DNA of 57,235 nucleotides from Spirogloea muscicola (taxonomy: Eukaryota; Streptophyta; Zygnematophyceae; Spirogloeales; Spirogloeaceae): assembly GCA_009602725.1 (NCBI GenBank), contig WELB01000084.1:300938-358172 (forward strand), given 5' to 3'. Positions 22,032 to 35,075 of the stretch are shown here, piece by piece. The notes beneath the pieces were generated by a model that saw only the letters and a list, made by a program, of their open reading frames with translations, had not been told where the DNA came from and did not search any database. Positions within the stretch are counted from its first letter, which is position 1. The number at the start of each line of letters is the position of its first letter. Position numbers and translations under genes: made by a program.

Positions 22032-25000
22032 TCAGCCACTGCCAATTGCCACTGCTGCCTCCGGCTTCGCCCCAGCCACCACGATGGTGTCAAGCTGCGC
22101 CTCAATCCAGGTTTCAATCATGACCTGCGAATGTCGGGGCTGGTCGACTGGGACCTGCAACGGAAGGCCAACAAGTAACACTGAATCCGTTGCCATGCAC
22201 CTTCATGATAAAGATATGTATATGAACTACTGTGGATCTAGAGCACTGATTCTTCTCACAAGTCCGCAGCATTGTGTGCGGCCGCACGTTACCTGGTGGC
22301 CAGCACCAGTGACCTCAACGTGCGTGAGGTTGTCGAGCTGGCGCCAATATCCCGCGAGGCGACCATCGACGCGCCAGAGCCGGCGCTCTGCGCCCCAGAA
22401 GGCATCATTCCGGTCCCAGTCCAGGTCCACCATCCAAGCCATTGAGCTAACAACGCCATCCTTGGCATCGTACTGGCCCTGATACAGCAGCATTGGGAGG
22501 CCTGCGCGCACGCATGCCTCCACCTTCCACTTGCAACTCTTCATGGTGTCCTGCAACATGTGACGCTCAGACTCAGTCCTTGCCGACATGGTGATTCTGT
22601 GCAAATTGGCTGTCACATACTAGAGCAAATCAGGACTTAGTGCTGATTGTCATCTTTGTGCTAGATGCGCAGAGGTTGATGGCACGTTGATAAGCTGCCA
22701 GGACCACCAGCAAGTAAGCAGCGCGCCAAGACCCAGGTGTCAATCCTGAAAGAGGGAACACTCATCATTGCAGCCTTCCTTTTTAGCTACGTGGTGCTAG
22801 AGTACAGGGCAGCCCGACTTGCTGGTCATCCTCCCTAGCAGCAGCATATACAAGATTCTACACGCTAAGCCTGTACAATAAGCCCCACAAGCGACGGCCT
22901 AGACATTAAAGCTTGTAAAAGCAAGGGCAAAGACAATGGACAAGCCACCATACCCAACACCTCGTGCCTCACCTCTGCCATGTGCAGGCGGATGCTTTTC
23001 CGGCAGCTGACCCAGTCGACGTCGGCATCCGCGCCAAGGGCCGTCTTTACTTCTGGCCGATTCAGGAACAGTGCGAGGTACTCAATACCGTCCTGCGAGT
23101 GAGACATCGGCACATACAGACATAGCTTGGTTATCTGAGTGCTTGGCATTTGCAAGAACCCAACTTCCCAATGGAGTTAGCGTGGCCCAAAGTGACCAGC
23201 TTTGTGCATCTTGCAAGCCTTGTGCTCCATTGCAGGCGCACCTCCGTGGCGTGGTACTTGGCATAGCGCCGCACGTCAAGCAGCGTGGGGATGCCGCCGT
23301 GCTCCTCAATCCACTCGCACAGCGCCGTACGCCGGTGGTGCGCTGCCACCCACTCCTCCCTGCCACCTCGCAGACACAGGGGGGGTAACTCAAGCTCATT
23401 AAGACAAGTGGATAGCATTGATGATGAGTATAAATTTACAGGGCAATCATTGCTGCACTCATTGGCACCACAGCTATTGCTGCTATCGGAGGCCACCCAA
23501 GCAGCTGCCATCAAGAGAATGCAGAGATCTTGCAGGCAGCGTGGCCGCAGAGAGCGCGCCTGTCCACAAGATCCACGACGGCCTCCGCCTCGTGCTTGAC
23601 ATGCTCCGCCTGGCGGCCATCTAGCAGGCCAAAGTGGTATGCAACCTCGCCATGGACCTGGACCTGCCGGTACAAGAGCAGACGGCGTCAGTGGGTGTGC
23701 CGGCAGGAGGCCCCTGTAAGATGCAATAGCCCACATGCTGCACTCACCAGCTTCAGTATGTGTCACAGATAGTCAGCATCAAGTTACAATGAAAAGGATG
23801 TCCAGCTTAGCGTGCTCTATGCAGGGGCCACTAAGCCGTCTGCGATCGCAACCTGCGATCGGGGATCGGTGAAGCCATTGCCGACGGCCATGCCAAGAAG
23901 GCGGAAGGGCAGGCGCGGCTCCTTGGCGCTGCCGCCCCCGCTGGCGCTGCGCTGCACCTCTTCCAGCAGGCGATGAGCGAGCGACGGGACGTACTTGCCA
24001 CCGTAGCTCTCGCCAGCGACAACAAGCGGGCGGCCAGCAAAGCTGGGGTTCTCGCCGAAGAAGGCCAGCAGCCCGTGGAGCAGGTGCTCTGCGACTCTGG
24101 CCTGGTCCATTGGCGCAGTCTCGCCGGGTGCCACGACGCTGAACCCTGTGCCTATGGGGTTGTCGACAAATAGCACGCCATACCTGCCCCGATGCCAGCA
24201 GGCAGCCTGGCGGGCGTCACACCAAGGTGTTGGTCATGGACGCCTCCCACAGCTTGCTGCCGAGGCTTCTTCGACACTCTTACACTTACACTTGGAGCTT
24301 GCCGATCTGAACATCAGGTTTCCTAACAGATGCTGACGTCTTAAGCTCACCAATAAGGGCCTTACTATCAGTGGTCGAGCCTAAGTTTGTTGTGAGCAAA
24401 GTGCCGCACACCAGCGCTCGGAGCTCGTAGATTCAATAGTGAACAAGCATATGTATGGTATGTCCACCAGGATTGACGGTTCAGATGAAACAAGCAACTC
24501 GCAGGCTCGGAGTCCAGATAACTTGGGGCAGACGCTATTCGCGGCAGCCTGACCTGCGGTTCCAGGCGCCGGGATTGGGGACGAGGCGGCCATCGACGCC
24601 GGCGACGCGCCAGGGGCCGAGCTCGTAGAACGCGCCAATGAGCGAGGAGCACCCAGGGCCGCCATTGAGCCAGAGGATGAGCGGCGTGTCGCGAAGCAGC
24701 CGCCCGCCGGCGTCCGACGCCTCGTAGAATGTGTAAAAGAGGCGCGAGGCGGACCCCGCTGCCACCGGGACATAACCCGAGAGCGTCGGCAGCTTGTCGC
24801 CCTTAAAGTCGGCGCCATCCGCCAATGGGCTGGCGGTCGTTGGCGGCGCCTCAGCGCCGGCGCGCGGGGCCTGTGAACCATGACCACGGACCAAGTGGAC
24901 GGAAAACCGGCGTTGATCAACCTCAGATCTAGATCTGCACCTGTGTCCCGATTGCGAGATTGCGAGTCTTCTTGCTCTTGTCAAGCTAAGGTGCCAGCAG

Positions 25001-25255
25001 GCAGCAGTCCCCGACCTTGCGCACGACGCGCCTCGGTGCCGGAGCAGCAGCGGTAGCGGGCTGTGGCGGGGCGACGCGCCACAGCGGGAGGCGGTCCGCG
25101 TCGCCGTCCGCCGCCGCCGCCGCCGCCGCCGCCGCTGTTGGCGCTGCCGGGAGCCACTGGGGGCTCTGGCTGAAGGCGGCGGCGAGGAAGGACACTGCGA
25201 GCACGCGAGTGGCGGCATCGTGAGCGTGGAGGTGTGCGGAGGAGAGCGGCTGCAA
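22032..25255 (-). CDS. Serine carboxypeptidase (peptidase family S10)
   Basis: Eight exons on the minus strand: 25255-25016, 24870-24554, 24183-23853, 23657-23560, 23359-23242, 23092-22973, 22550-22293, 22154-22032 (about 534 aa). Visible are an N-terminal signal-peptide-like segment ([14 protein letters not shown]), [10 protein letters not shown], the substrate loop [25 protein letters not shown], nucleophile Ser in [29 protein letters not shown], the catalytic Asp region QGQYDAKDG, and catalytic His in GAGHQVPVDQP. S10 enzymes remove C-terminal residues or act as acyltransferases in vacuole or secretory compartments. Exon 4 needs a GC donor (AG|GCGCGC) to stay in phase, and its acceptor could be 6 bases earlier. 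Exon 1 carries an Ala run from a (GCG)n tract. The start is the first ATG in phase with the signal-like segment; an upstream exon is not excluded. Confidence 0.93.
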
Positions 25256-26369
25256 GGAGGGCTGAGCGCCGCTGCCGCTGCAGCACAGGACGCCGGAGGC
25301 AAACCCTTGGCGGCCAGCAGGAGGCAGCTGCCGGCGGGGCTGCCACGGCGCAGCGTGCGCGCTGCCAGGAGGGGCTTTCTGGAGATCATGGCTGCCGCCC
25401 GTCCCGGCCGGGCTGCAGGCGGCGGAAGCGAGGCATGATCAGGTGACTGCCGCTGATGTAGGCTCAGCTGCCAGGCCTAGCTGCAACCCATTAGACATGT
25501 ACTGCCTGTGCTCGTTGGCATAGCCAGCAGGCGTGGGCGCGCCCAGCCAGCTAGGCTGGCGATGCTTCTGCTGCGTCTTGGCTGGCGCGAAGGCTTGGAA
25601 AAGACACAGGCTGGAAGGAACGAGGCGAGAGGACGGCGAGCGCGAGCAGCAGGCTTGCCAGGAGGGCCTGCTGGCGGCTTCGCGAGCGCGAGCGCGGCGG
25701 CGGCGGCGGCGGCGGCGCGCGGCGTAGCGGGCGCGGGCGCCATGGCTGCCGAGCGCAAGTGGCACGCAACCCTAAACCTGCCCTAATGCTTGATTCTGAG
25801 AAAGGGGGGGAAGTCCTCCCTCCCCTCGGCTCCCCCAGCCGCTTACCAAGCCGGTCGCCCGCAACCCTCCTCCAGCGCCCATTGGCCCAGCTTAGCCATT
25901 ACTTGTCGTGTAGCTGGACAAACTTCCCGCTAAGTGCTCGATAGCTGGCCTTCACTAACTGCAACTGAAACGGCCGCTAGGTAGCCCCCGAACGGGCTCT
26001 GTCACCGTGCCACGTGGCGAGCAAGTGACAGGCGCACGTGCGCGGCGGAGGGGGGCAGTTGGCCGGCGCGCTGGGCCGGGGCTTGGGGAGGCAGTGCGAG
26101 GGGACGGGGTTCACCCCGCTTCGGGCCCCAGTTATCCCGGCTGGGACCAGCAGGGTCAGCAGAGTAAATCCGATATACGGGCCTCAACCAGTAAGTATGC
26201 TTGGACCACACCAGATATCAAAACGAACATGTATTAAATCACAAACCGGTCTGAGCTAACCGTGCCAAGGGAGTCCAGCGCCGTGCCGTCTGTCTGATAG
26301 GGGGCCGCTAGACGACGACCTCCGCCGTCGCCGCGCCCGCCGCAAACGCCGCCTCCTGCGGCGGCGGCG

Positions 26370-26401
<32 letters not shown>

Positions 26402-26479
26402 CATCGCTGAAGTGTNCCACCAATCAGCGGCTGTGACGGCCGCTGCGGCGGCGGCGGCAAGCGGCGGCGGGCGGCGGCC
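25256..26479. other. Divergent intergenic region: carboxypeptidase (-) and MED26-like (+) 5' flanks
   Basis: A very GC-rich segment contains CGG/GCC triplet runs (25695-25720, 26355-26400) and a gap N at 26415, 65 bp before the MED26-like ATG. A short telomere-like ACCCTAAACCTGCCCTAA lies at 25768-25786. Open frames on both strands look compositional; the minus frame beginning near 25769 has a hydrophobic stretch (LLASLLLALAVL) but no recognisable domain. Confidence 0.5.
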
Positions 26480-29400
26480 ATGGCGGAGCTCCTGCAGCTG
26501 CGGGGGTTCATGGCGTCCTCCGGCGCCGACGTGTGGCGCGTCATCGACGAGGCCATCCTGCTGGCCGCCGCCGACTGTCCCGCCGAGCTGCGCGCGCGCC
26601 GCGACGGCATCGCCGAGCGCCTCTTCACCTCCTGCTCTCCCTCCGCCGCCGCCGCCGCCGCCGCCGAGCCCGTTGCCGAGCGCCCGGAGGGCGAGGGAGC
26701 GGCGGCGGCCGCCGAGGCCGACCCTGCCATGGATCCCGAGCAGCCTGTGGCCGCCGCAGCGGCGGCTGAGGCCGAGACAGCGCCGGCGGCGGCGGTGGCC
26801 TCGCACGACTGCGAGGGCTTGGAGGACGAAATGGAGGCCGAGGCGGAGCAGCTCCGCCGCATCGCCGTCCTGCGGGACCGCCTGACTGACAGCCGCCAGG
26901 TGCGGTGCTGCCTCACATGCAACGGCGGCTGGCCGAGCCATGATCTCGACTTCTGATGGAGTTGCCGGAGCTCAATATGGGGAAATTTAAGGGGCAGTGG
27001 GCTCGGCTCCATGGCCGTGGCCCTGAGCTCAGGCACGAGCTCTGATGCTTTGTGAGCTCCCATGCAGAGCGAAGGCTGACTCACACTTGCACGTTCGCTC
27101 CATGGCGGCAGGAGGAGCCGGACCTCCTGGACGCGCTGCAGGAGCTGGAGGCGATGCCCATGTCCGTGGAGGCGCTCAGAGTGCGCCTCTCTCAGCCCCC
27201 TCGGTGCTCGAGACGGCCGTCGTTGTCTGCAATGTTGCTGTGCCCGGCGAGCTCGCTCCATTGGTTTTGCAGTAGCTGAGAGCGTGGCCCCTGCTTGCTG
27301 GCATCGGCTTCCGCAGGTGACGGAGGTGGGGCTCAAGGTCCGGCTGCTCCGCAAGCACAGCTCCAAGCGCGTGCGCGAGGCCGCCAAGCTCATCCTTCGG
27401 TCGACGCTCCTCCTCCTCCCCCCTTCTCCCTCCCTGCTCAAGCAATGGCGCTCGCTCCTCCTGCAATGCCGAGCTGGCCTGTTGCCGACCAATGTCACAC
27501 ACTACATAAGTATGGTCATGAGTCTGTGCTGATGCAGATGCGAAGCTCGCTTGCAGGCTGTGGAAGGACATTGTCTTAGAGTTCCTCGGCAGCGTGGACG
27601 CCATCAAGAGCGGGTCTCCACCGCCAGGTGACAGCTATGCACGGCCCAGAGGCAGCATGTCACGACACGTGCCCTGTATCCAAGGCTGCCGCAATTAGGC
27701 CGGCGTCCTTAACGTTGCCGCTCGCTCGCTCGCTCTGTAGGCGAGCAGCCGCTGGCGGTCTCCAGGGGCACTGAGGAGAGCGAGGAGAAGCATCTGCAGT
27801 CCTTGCCGTCCGCGCTGCCTGAGCTGCCCCTGGATCCGCACGCCCTCCTGGACACGCGCACCGCCGAGCCCGCCGCCATGGCCGAGGTTGGTCAGCCGCC
27901 ACCTGCCACCCGCCACCCGCTCCTACCCCTGCTCTCTCTCCTCGCACAGTGGAGGGCACGAGCAAGCTGGTGTCTATTTTCTGTCGCACTTTGTTAGTTA
28001 AGCTGCAAGCGCTCCCCTCACCTAGCCGGCGTCCATAAAGCAATGCTTCACTTAGAGTCCATGTGCTGACAGGAGTTCCATCTGATTTTGATCACTGGCA
28101 GTTCCTACGTGAGCTCATGGAGGAGGACATTTGTAAGTTTCTCCTCGCCATGCACTTTACATATGTATTGAGTGGTTGCTTGCTGGCTTGCAGTCAGCTC
28201 CAAGTCTTAGTTTGTCAGGTTGCGCATGGTCCCTTATGCAGCTCAGCTGCAATGGCGATGCTGGTCTCGCTCGCTTCCTACAATGCATTTGTCAACCTTC
28301 CTGCAGAGCCAGACTTGGTTGGCGTGTAGGCGGAGGTCCTGTATAGGAGCTGCCAGCTGCTGGCCCTCATGCATTCTTTCCTGCAACTTGATCAGATTGT
28401 TCCAGCCCATGCACATAGGTAGAACGTGGTTAACAGTAAAGATATGCAGAACTATAACAACTTAGTGACAGATACCGACCTAAACTGCGTGTATGGACTT
28501 TCTTGACTCTTGTCTCCTCATGGGAGGGCAGCCGGCGGCTCTATCAACCTGGCTACTGAAGAGGACCTGCGGTGGCCCACACCGGGCGGAACGGGGTCCG
28601 CCGCCTGGTTGGACATCTCCGGCCCCATATCACCAATCAAGGATTCTTCTGGCCCCTCGACCACTGAGGCCTGCGAGGCCCCGAGCATAAGAAGGATCAA
28701 CAATCAGGAGGAGCAGGCCAGCATTTCGGAAGCAGGGAGGAACGTCATGGTGGGCGGCTGTAGTAGCAATGGTAGCAGTGGCGGCGGCTGCAGCCCGGAA
28801 GCTCTACCGTGTGTGGCGGAGGAGCCTACTGAGAAGCAGCAGCCGCTTTTGGCAGCAGCCGGCGCTGATGATGCTGACGCGGCCGTTGCAGCCGACAAGC
28901 CGTTGCTGCCGCCGCCGCCGGTGCTGGCTCCCTGCGAGTGGAGCGCGAGCAAGGCCACACAGCAGCATCTCAAGGAGGCGAAGAAGCCCAGCGCTGCAGA
29001 TGGCAGCAGCATGCGGTCGAGGCAGCGGACCCCAGAGCCGCCTACCGTCGGTGCGGCGCCAAAGCAGAAGGCCAAAGAGGCCGGCAGCAGCTTGGGTGCA
29101 AGCTCGTCGAGAGCTGCCAAGGAGGCGCCGCATGTGAGAGCCTCCAATGGCCTGACGACTGGGAGCCCCTTGCTGCCTAAGACTGGATCGGCAAGTGCAA
29201 GGCCCAGCCCCACCAAGGTGGCCGCTCCCCAGGCAGACCCCTTGTGCACCGCCGACGAGCGGCTGGCCAAGGTCAAACGTAAGCTGCACGAGCGCTATCA
29301 GGAGCTCGAAAATGGTAAGAGTCGCCACGTGCTAACCAATCTGCCAAATGTAGATCCTCCACAAGATTGCTTGATGTCAGGTCATACTCCCTGCTTGGCA

Positions 29401-29676
29401 CGATGAGATCTTGATCTTGAACCCTGCCGTCAATCTTTAGGCATTGCTTGCTATTAGTAACAACTCAGCGAATGCTTATGTGCTGCTCCTGGTGGTATGT
29501 GTGCAGCCAAGAAGCAGCGCGTAGTGCAGGTCATGGAGCTCACCGACCTGCCGCAGCATAAGGGTGCTGGTGGCCCCCGCCGCATGGCCAAGCTGCCGCC
29601 GCCGGCTTCCTCGGCGGCGTCGCGCCTCGGCCTCCAGCGAAAGATCTCGCTACCAACGCGGCCGGCCTCTCGATAG
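26480..29676 (+). CDS. MED26: MED26-like protein with TFIIS N-terminal (LW) domain
   Basis: Eight exons join in phase: 26480-26899, 27112-27180, 27317-27399, 27557-27627, 27741-27886, 28102-28132, 28532-29314, 29507-29676 (590 aa). The N-terminus VWRVIDEAILLAAADCP...LRARRDGIAE matches plant Mediator subunit 26 proteins. After an Ala/Glu-rich insert, exons 2-4 encode a TFIIS N-terminal domain: LLDALQELEAMPMSVEAL, GLKVRLLRKHSSKRVREAAK and LWKDIV, with the conserved Leu-Trp. A long Ser/Pro-rich linker follows, then the C-terminal motif AKKQRVVQVMEL..DLP typical of the plant proteins. It is expected to be nuclear and to link Mediator with elongation factors. Other TFIIS-N proteins (IWS1, TFIIS) are less likely because both end motifs match MED26. 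The gap N lies just upstream in the presumed 5' UTR. Confidence 0.9.
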
Positions 29677-31103
29677 GGATCTAGGCCCCAGATGTAAGTG
29701 CCATTTTGTTGGTCAAGCATGCTGGAGAGAGCACACCTCATCACCCGGCAAAATCGTGGCCCCCAACCCTCTTGGCTGCATGGCCTGTCTGTTCTGCAGA
29801 TGCCGCAATGCAATGGCAAGTTAGCAAGGCCATAATCTGTGTTCATCCTGCATGATGTGAACATCAGAACAAGCGGAACCACCATAAAGTCTAACCATTA
29901 ACGGTGCCTCTCCCATGACAAGCCGATGGCATGCATTGTAATATGGCTTTGCAATTCCTGGCATTGGCTCCTTGAGCACCTGAGCCACTCCCTTTCCGCG
30001 GGTCCTGGACTACTGAAGAGCGGCTGCAGGCTGTGCCAAAGACGCAGCGCAAGCTCGTCCGCAGCTGACATGCCACCAGTTCATTACGATTTGAGGTGCT
30101 AAGCATCTGCACTGCTTCCAGTTTTGCATCGTCCAAGCACTTCTGGCTCCTCAGTGCACCCTCGCTCTCGCTCCCATTCTCCTTCTCACACTTGCTCTTG
30201 CCTCGCTCCTCCCCCCCCAATTCTCTATCTCTCTCTGACTATCTGTCTGTCTGTCTACGTATGTGTCCAAAGTACTTCACAAACGTGCGTCAAACCAACC
30301 CTTAATTGCTCGGATGGTTTGAGGATGTGAGCCTCAGTATGATAATAAGAAGTTTGCTGTATAAATTCCATCACAGGTCAATGAGCAGTGCCCCTTCCAA
30401 AGTATCCTGTATTGTCTAATACTATTTACCGACCGCCGCGCACACCATGGAAGCTCAGAAGCAACTCCCGGAGGCTAAAGAGTCCAATGCTTGGATCTCA
30501 GGGTTGCAGCAAGAGCAGGTCTTTCCGTGAGTCACCGGCCTGCACTTGCACCAGCAAAGCACAACTTCAAGCTGCTTACCGGGGACCCAGGATGTATCCA
30601 CCGGGCTTACTTTCTCAAGCTGGGCTTGACAGTCTAGGTAAGACAAATGCCCATTCAAAGTGTACCAGTCCTCATTTACCAACAGATGCGGAATGGAGAT
30701 GCAAGTCAGGAAGATCACTGGAAAAGCGTGAAATGAGATGTGAAGTTGCAAACAGACATGGACTTGATGGTCTACATGCCGCTGCTCCAGCATTACAGAT
30801 TGACTTGTTTGCTGCTTGGCATGCCCTTGCTCAAGTCAGAACATTGGCTTACTTGGCAGCAGCTTTGGCTCGCGCTGCTGTCGTCAATGTAAGGACCAAA
30901 GGATTTCTCCAGGACATCCATGCACTTGGGCCCTGACAAAGCTGGAAGAATGCAGGGGGTGCACATGGCCATCAGTTAGCCTGTAAAGTAGGTGATCCAA
31001 GATACACCGCCGCACACTGTGGCATTTCTGACAGCGGAGAAATTTTTTGAGGGAGTTATGAATCAGAGGACACGCCCAAGTCAAAGGTGATTCGGTTCCA
31101 CTC
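29677..31103. other. Convergent intergenic region between MED26-like and CobW genes
   Basis: Both flanking genes end here. A CT-rich tract and a (GTCT)n microsatellite occupy about 30150-30260. A 182-codon open frame (30388-30936, +) has ordinary composition but matches no family known to me and lacks supporting exons, so it is not called. Confidence 0.5.
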
Positions 31104-34100
31104 TTAGTCAGGTCTTGAGCACGTACTGTACTGCAAGGTGGGGAGCTGAAAAGCTCTTAGTTTGGAGGAAGACAACATGCAGATTCTATCTACACATCAT
31201 GAATATACCGGGCTCGGCTAGGCACCATATTTCCCATGCGTGACAGATGAGAGTTTACCTCCTCTTCAGTCAACAAACAAGCTTGGAGGCGTTGTTGCAC
31301 TCTCTCCTGATTCAGCTCAATTGTGCCAATGAAGACAATCTGCAAGGATATGTTGACATGACCTCAAATCCCTAGGTTGACTGGCATAACATCTGACAAT
31401 ACGAATTGCAAGCTTGGAATTGTTGCCCACATAAGCATCAGCAGATGTGATACAAGAAGGGGAGCAGGGGTGGTGGACGGAAGGAAGCAGAGCAGGGCAC
31501 CGGCAAGGATACAGAATAACACTTGTCATGTTGGAGCACCTGGCTGTAAGATTACCTCTTGCCTTCTATCACCAAAGTCAGTGCTTGTCATCGGGTACTC
31601 AAGATTCACCTCCTGCATAGATGGCAATGTGCTGACCTGATATTTCTGCAACCTGTTGCTTGCATGCAGCTCGAGCTAACGCACGGAATGAGATACTGAC
31701 ACACGGAATTCGATACCTCCACCACAAATGAGTTGGTAGTTGACTTGTCTAGGAAGACTACAGACATGATCTTAATTGGAAAGAGCAGAGAATGCATGTC
31801 TCACCGGCACCCACTTAGTTCCCGGCTGAATCTCAAGGACGCTGCCAGCTTGACACCACTCTCTGCCAGCCCAAGCAAAAGTATCTTCTCTCAGTCTAGC
31901 CACGTGAATAAGCTAGCTAGCTTGTTGGGCAAAAGTCAACATAAACTGGGCATACAGGACATCTGACTTCCCTTATGTAGCCAACAAGCATCTCATCCTC
32001 AGATTGTTTGTACAATATCCCAAATTCCTGTATCCTAATCTCAGCACAGCTTTGCCCCGGGAGAACCCAGACCAGCTTGATGGGCATATGAAGAAGCGCT
32101 TTACCCAGCACAGTCCATCTTACTGGCGAGCCAGAGGAGGCCCTTGGACCTCAGCAAGCCATTCCAAGTGTGGCAATCCCCTCCGCTTCCACTTCCCCTT
32201 GTCCCCAGCTGCATGGCTGAGGAACCGTCGACGCGAGCCAGATGGTGGCGGAGGTCCTTGACCAAGTCGTGCAGCCGCTCCATGTGGAAGGGTCTCCGCT
32301 CCTCGAAGACAAAGCTGCAAATATGGCCGGCCTGCGAGTGTGCATGTGTGTGGTGTCCCTCATCGCGGTCTGCGACCCCTCTGAGGTCCTCCTCGCCCTT
32401 GTCTTTGTGAGAGTGGCCACGCTGATAGCCCCAACCAGTCTTCCCCGTTTCCGAGCTCGCTCCGATGCCTATCTGCCGCCTGCCGGTGGCAATGATAACC
32501 TCCACCGGGACCCTGCCAAACGAGGTGGTCTGGAGGACACATGAAACCCAAGGGCTGTGTCAGCCCTGGCAGCACTGCCCTGGGACATTGTGATCCTCGA
32601 CGTTACATAACTTGACCATCACTGGGGGTAGGAGTATGAGAAGAGTCCTTGCTCATTTGGACCTAGGTACAAGCTGATGCCAGCATTCCTGCTGGCAGTC
32701 ATTTGGCTTCTAAGCACATAGCAATGCTTCTGCAGTAGGAGGTTGGGTTGCATCGGCAATTTGATATCCTGGATTTACCTGGAGGAAGGCACGAGGGTTG
32801 AGGGCCCTGACAGCGGCACTGCAAAGCGCCAGCTTGGGCAGCGGGACTCGGTCGGCCTTGTTGAGAATCACCACGTCTGCAGATTCAATCTGTGGCGCAG
32901 ATCTTAGCTTCTACGCCCCACCATTGGAAACTACACCTCATTATCATTAACAAGATGACGTGCAGGACTGCACGCCGTCTGGACTGCAGTCCAGAAGCAG
33001 GATAAAGGCCACAGTGCCAGTCCCGCTGAAGGCCCCTAGATATCATAACCAGCATAAAGCCTAGGCGGAAAGCTTTTGCAGGCAATCCCTGAGGCCTTTA
33101 CTTGTTTCCCTTTCCTCCCGAGTAGCGTGCTTGGGAGTCAGTGCACCTGCTCAATCATAAGCGCTGCCAGTGCAGTTTCACCAGTGCCAGCGCCCGCAGC
33201 CCCACTGGCTGCATCGAGCCACCTCAAGATGGTGCCGGCGTCAACCACGGTGACCTGACAATGCAATTGGCAGAGAGCAAAAGTAGGGCAGTGAGTAGTG
33301 GAAGTACAATCAAAGCCACTGATTGTGGGCAACACTCAAGGGACAACAAAGTGCCCAACTTCGTGGCCCCACAGTCTGGAGAAGGGAAAAGCTTACGAAG
33401 GAGACAGACGTCCTACCAGAGTGTCAAGCACCGCCTGCTGAGGGCAGCCTTCCTCATCGCCGCGGAGTGCAGCCAGGAGATTGCTGACATTGGATGCCTG
33501 ACAAAGTCAAGAGAGCCAAGTCAGCATCCCTCAACGTGAGCAGCGATGTAGTAGTCAGAGTCAATAGTCAGAGTCAACCTTCAAGCAACCAGCTGGCACG
33601 CATCCTCCCTCCCTGGTGGACTGTGTGGAACTTTGGCACTTTCAGCTTTCAGGGATAGACGAAAACTTCAGCTTCTGGCATCGATCAGGGCTACGGTCTG
33701 TGGTCCCGTGTGGGTGTTGCCACTGAGGGACATTTGCGCACCTCTGCGACGCCAGAGCACTCGATCACAACAGCATCCAGGGGCTCGCTCACACCGTCAG
33801 TCGAGAGCAGCTTTTGGAGGGCCGCGGCCAGCCCGCCGCCAGCAGAGCAGCAGATGCAACCTGAGCCCACCCCGTCAAAGCGTAAGCGGATGGCGCACCT
33901 TGCCGGCATCCAATGGAGACCGCTTCGAAAGCAGTGAGACAACAAAGCTTGATCAAGACCCAGATAAGGAATCACAGTTGAAGATGTAGCCGACTCAAGG
34001 GCTTGAGCTGCCAGGGCTTTGAGTCAGTCAGATTGGAATACCAAGTGGTGCGCCAATGCGGATTGATTCAAGAATATTCGGCAAAATTTAGGAACGTGAC

Positions 34101-34557
34101 GGCTTCAGAAGCTCGAGCTGCCAGGGCCCTCACCGCCGTGAAGCTCTGCCAGCCCGCCGGCCGCGCCTGCCAGCTGGCCCAGGACACGGGCGTCCACGTT
34201 GACCTGTGGGCATACGCGGGCCACCGGCATCTCATGGTTAGCTCAAAAAATTTAGATTCACATTAGGTCTACGTTTAGGAGTCAACTTAGTATTAGGTTT
34301 AGGTTTGCGTGCCAGCGCAACAACACAACGGCGTCCAGGCGAGCGCGCGCCGTAGCCCTAAACCCCAGAACCTAAGCCCTAACCAAACTCCAGAGCGGCG
34401 GCGGCGGCTCACCTCGGCGAGGTCGTTGACCAGGACGCCGATGCGGCGGCCCCCCGCGGCCGCCAGCGCCCCGCTCAGCATCGTCGTCTGCGGCGGCGGC
34501 AACGGCGGCGCGGCGGCGACGGCGGNCCGTCACCGGCACCGCGCGGCGGGGCCGCAT
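31104..34557 (-). CDS. CobW/COG0523 G3E-family GTPase (putative metal chaperone)
   Basis: Minus-strand exons: 34557-34527 (then gap N at 34526), 34487-34413, 34203-34134, 33860-33742, 33497-33417, 33254-33147, 32889-32779, 32529-32105, 31862-31805, 31636-31556, 31339-31259, and a weak last exon 31130-31104. Recognisable parts: start MRPRRAVPVT just before where the P-loop must lie; VNDLAEVNVDARVL; the Cys metal motif GCICCS; VVIECSGVAE; DVVILNKAD (G4 NKxD); a His-rich segment (RGHSHKDK, EGHHTHAHS); C-terminal CobW domain FVFEERRPFHMERL, LRSKGLLWLAS, EWCQAGSVLE, FGDRRQE, IVFIGT. Family members use GTP to load metals such as zinc or cobalt onto target proteins. The P-loop GxxGxGKT is absent because the assembly gap falls on it, not evidently because it was lost. 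The final exon is uncertain; 31259 is the last well-supported end. Confidence 0.9.
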
Positions 34558-34566
34558 CCTCCGGCC

Positions 34567-34603
<37 letters not shown>

Positions 34604-35075
34604 TGGCGGGTCCAAGGCCCGAGCTAGGGTATGGCGACTGGAGGATAGACTAGGGTTTGAGGAGCTACGGTGGTCGAGGGGAGGGCGCTGTCGGGCACCG
34701 GCATGGACGTTGTGACGCTCAGCGTCAGTGCCTGGATTCACCATAAACCTTTTCCCTGTTATCCTCTTCATCGGCTGCTGACCAGGGGTAACGAAGCAGG
34801 CACCCAAATGCAGGCCCTAAACCCTAAACCTAGATCTAACCCTAGATATTGTGCCTGTGCTTTGATTTTCGTCCTCCACAGCCACTTAGCCATGTGGATC
34901 AGCAAGAAGACCTTCTCAACAGCTGGCGGCCACGGATTCTTCATTTTGGTCATTAAGAGGTATGGTGAGGCTCCTGCTAATGTGAGAGGCTCGTCAGATC
35001 CTCAAATTTTGCATTGGCCGCAAAGACGCCTGTAGGCACCAATTAGACGCACTTAGCCACACGTCGTTGCAAGCA
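34558..35075. other. CobW 5' flank with telomere-like repeats
   Basis: A (CCG)n run at about 34568-34605 is followed by intergenic DNA containing GCCCTAAACCCTAAACCTAG and further CCTAG units at about 34813-34850, a degenerate plant-type telomeric tract. No gene is supported. Confidence 0.6.

Noticed and set aside
30388-30936. A 182-codon open frame between MED26-like and CobW genes
   Set aside because: No family resemblance, no strong splice-linked neighbour and ordinary intergenic composition; a frame this length is expected by chance in this GC content.
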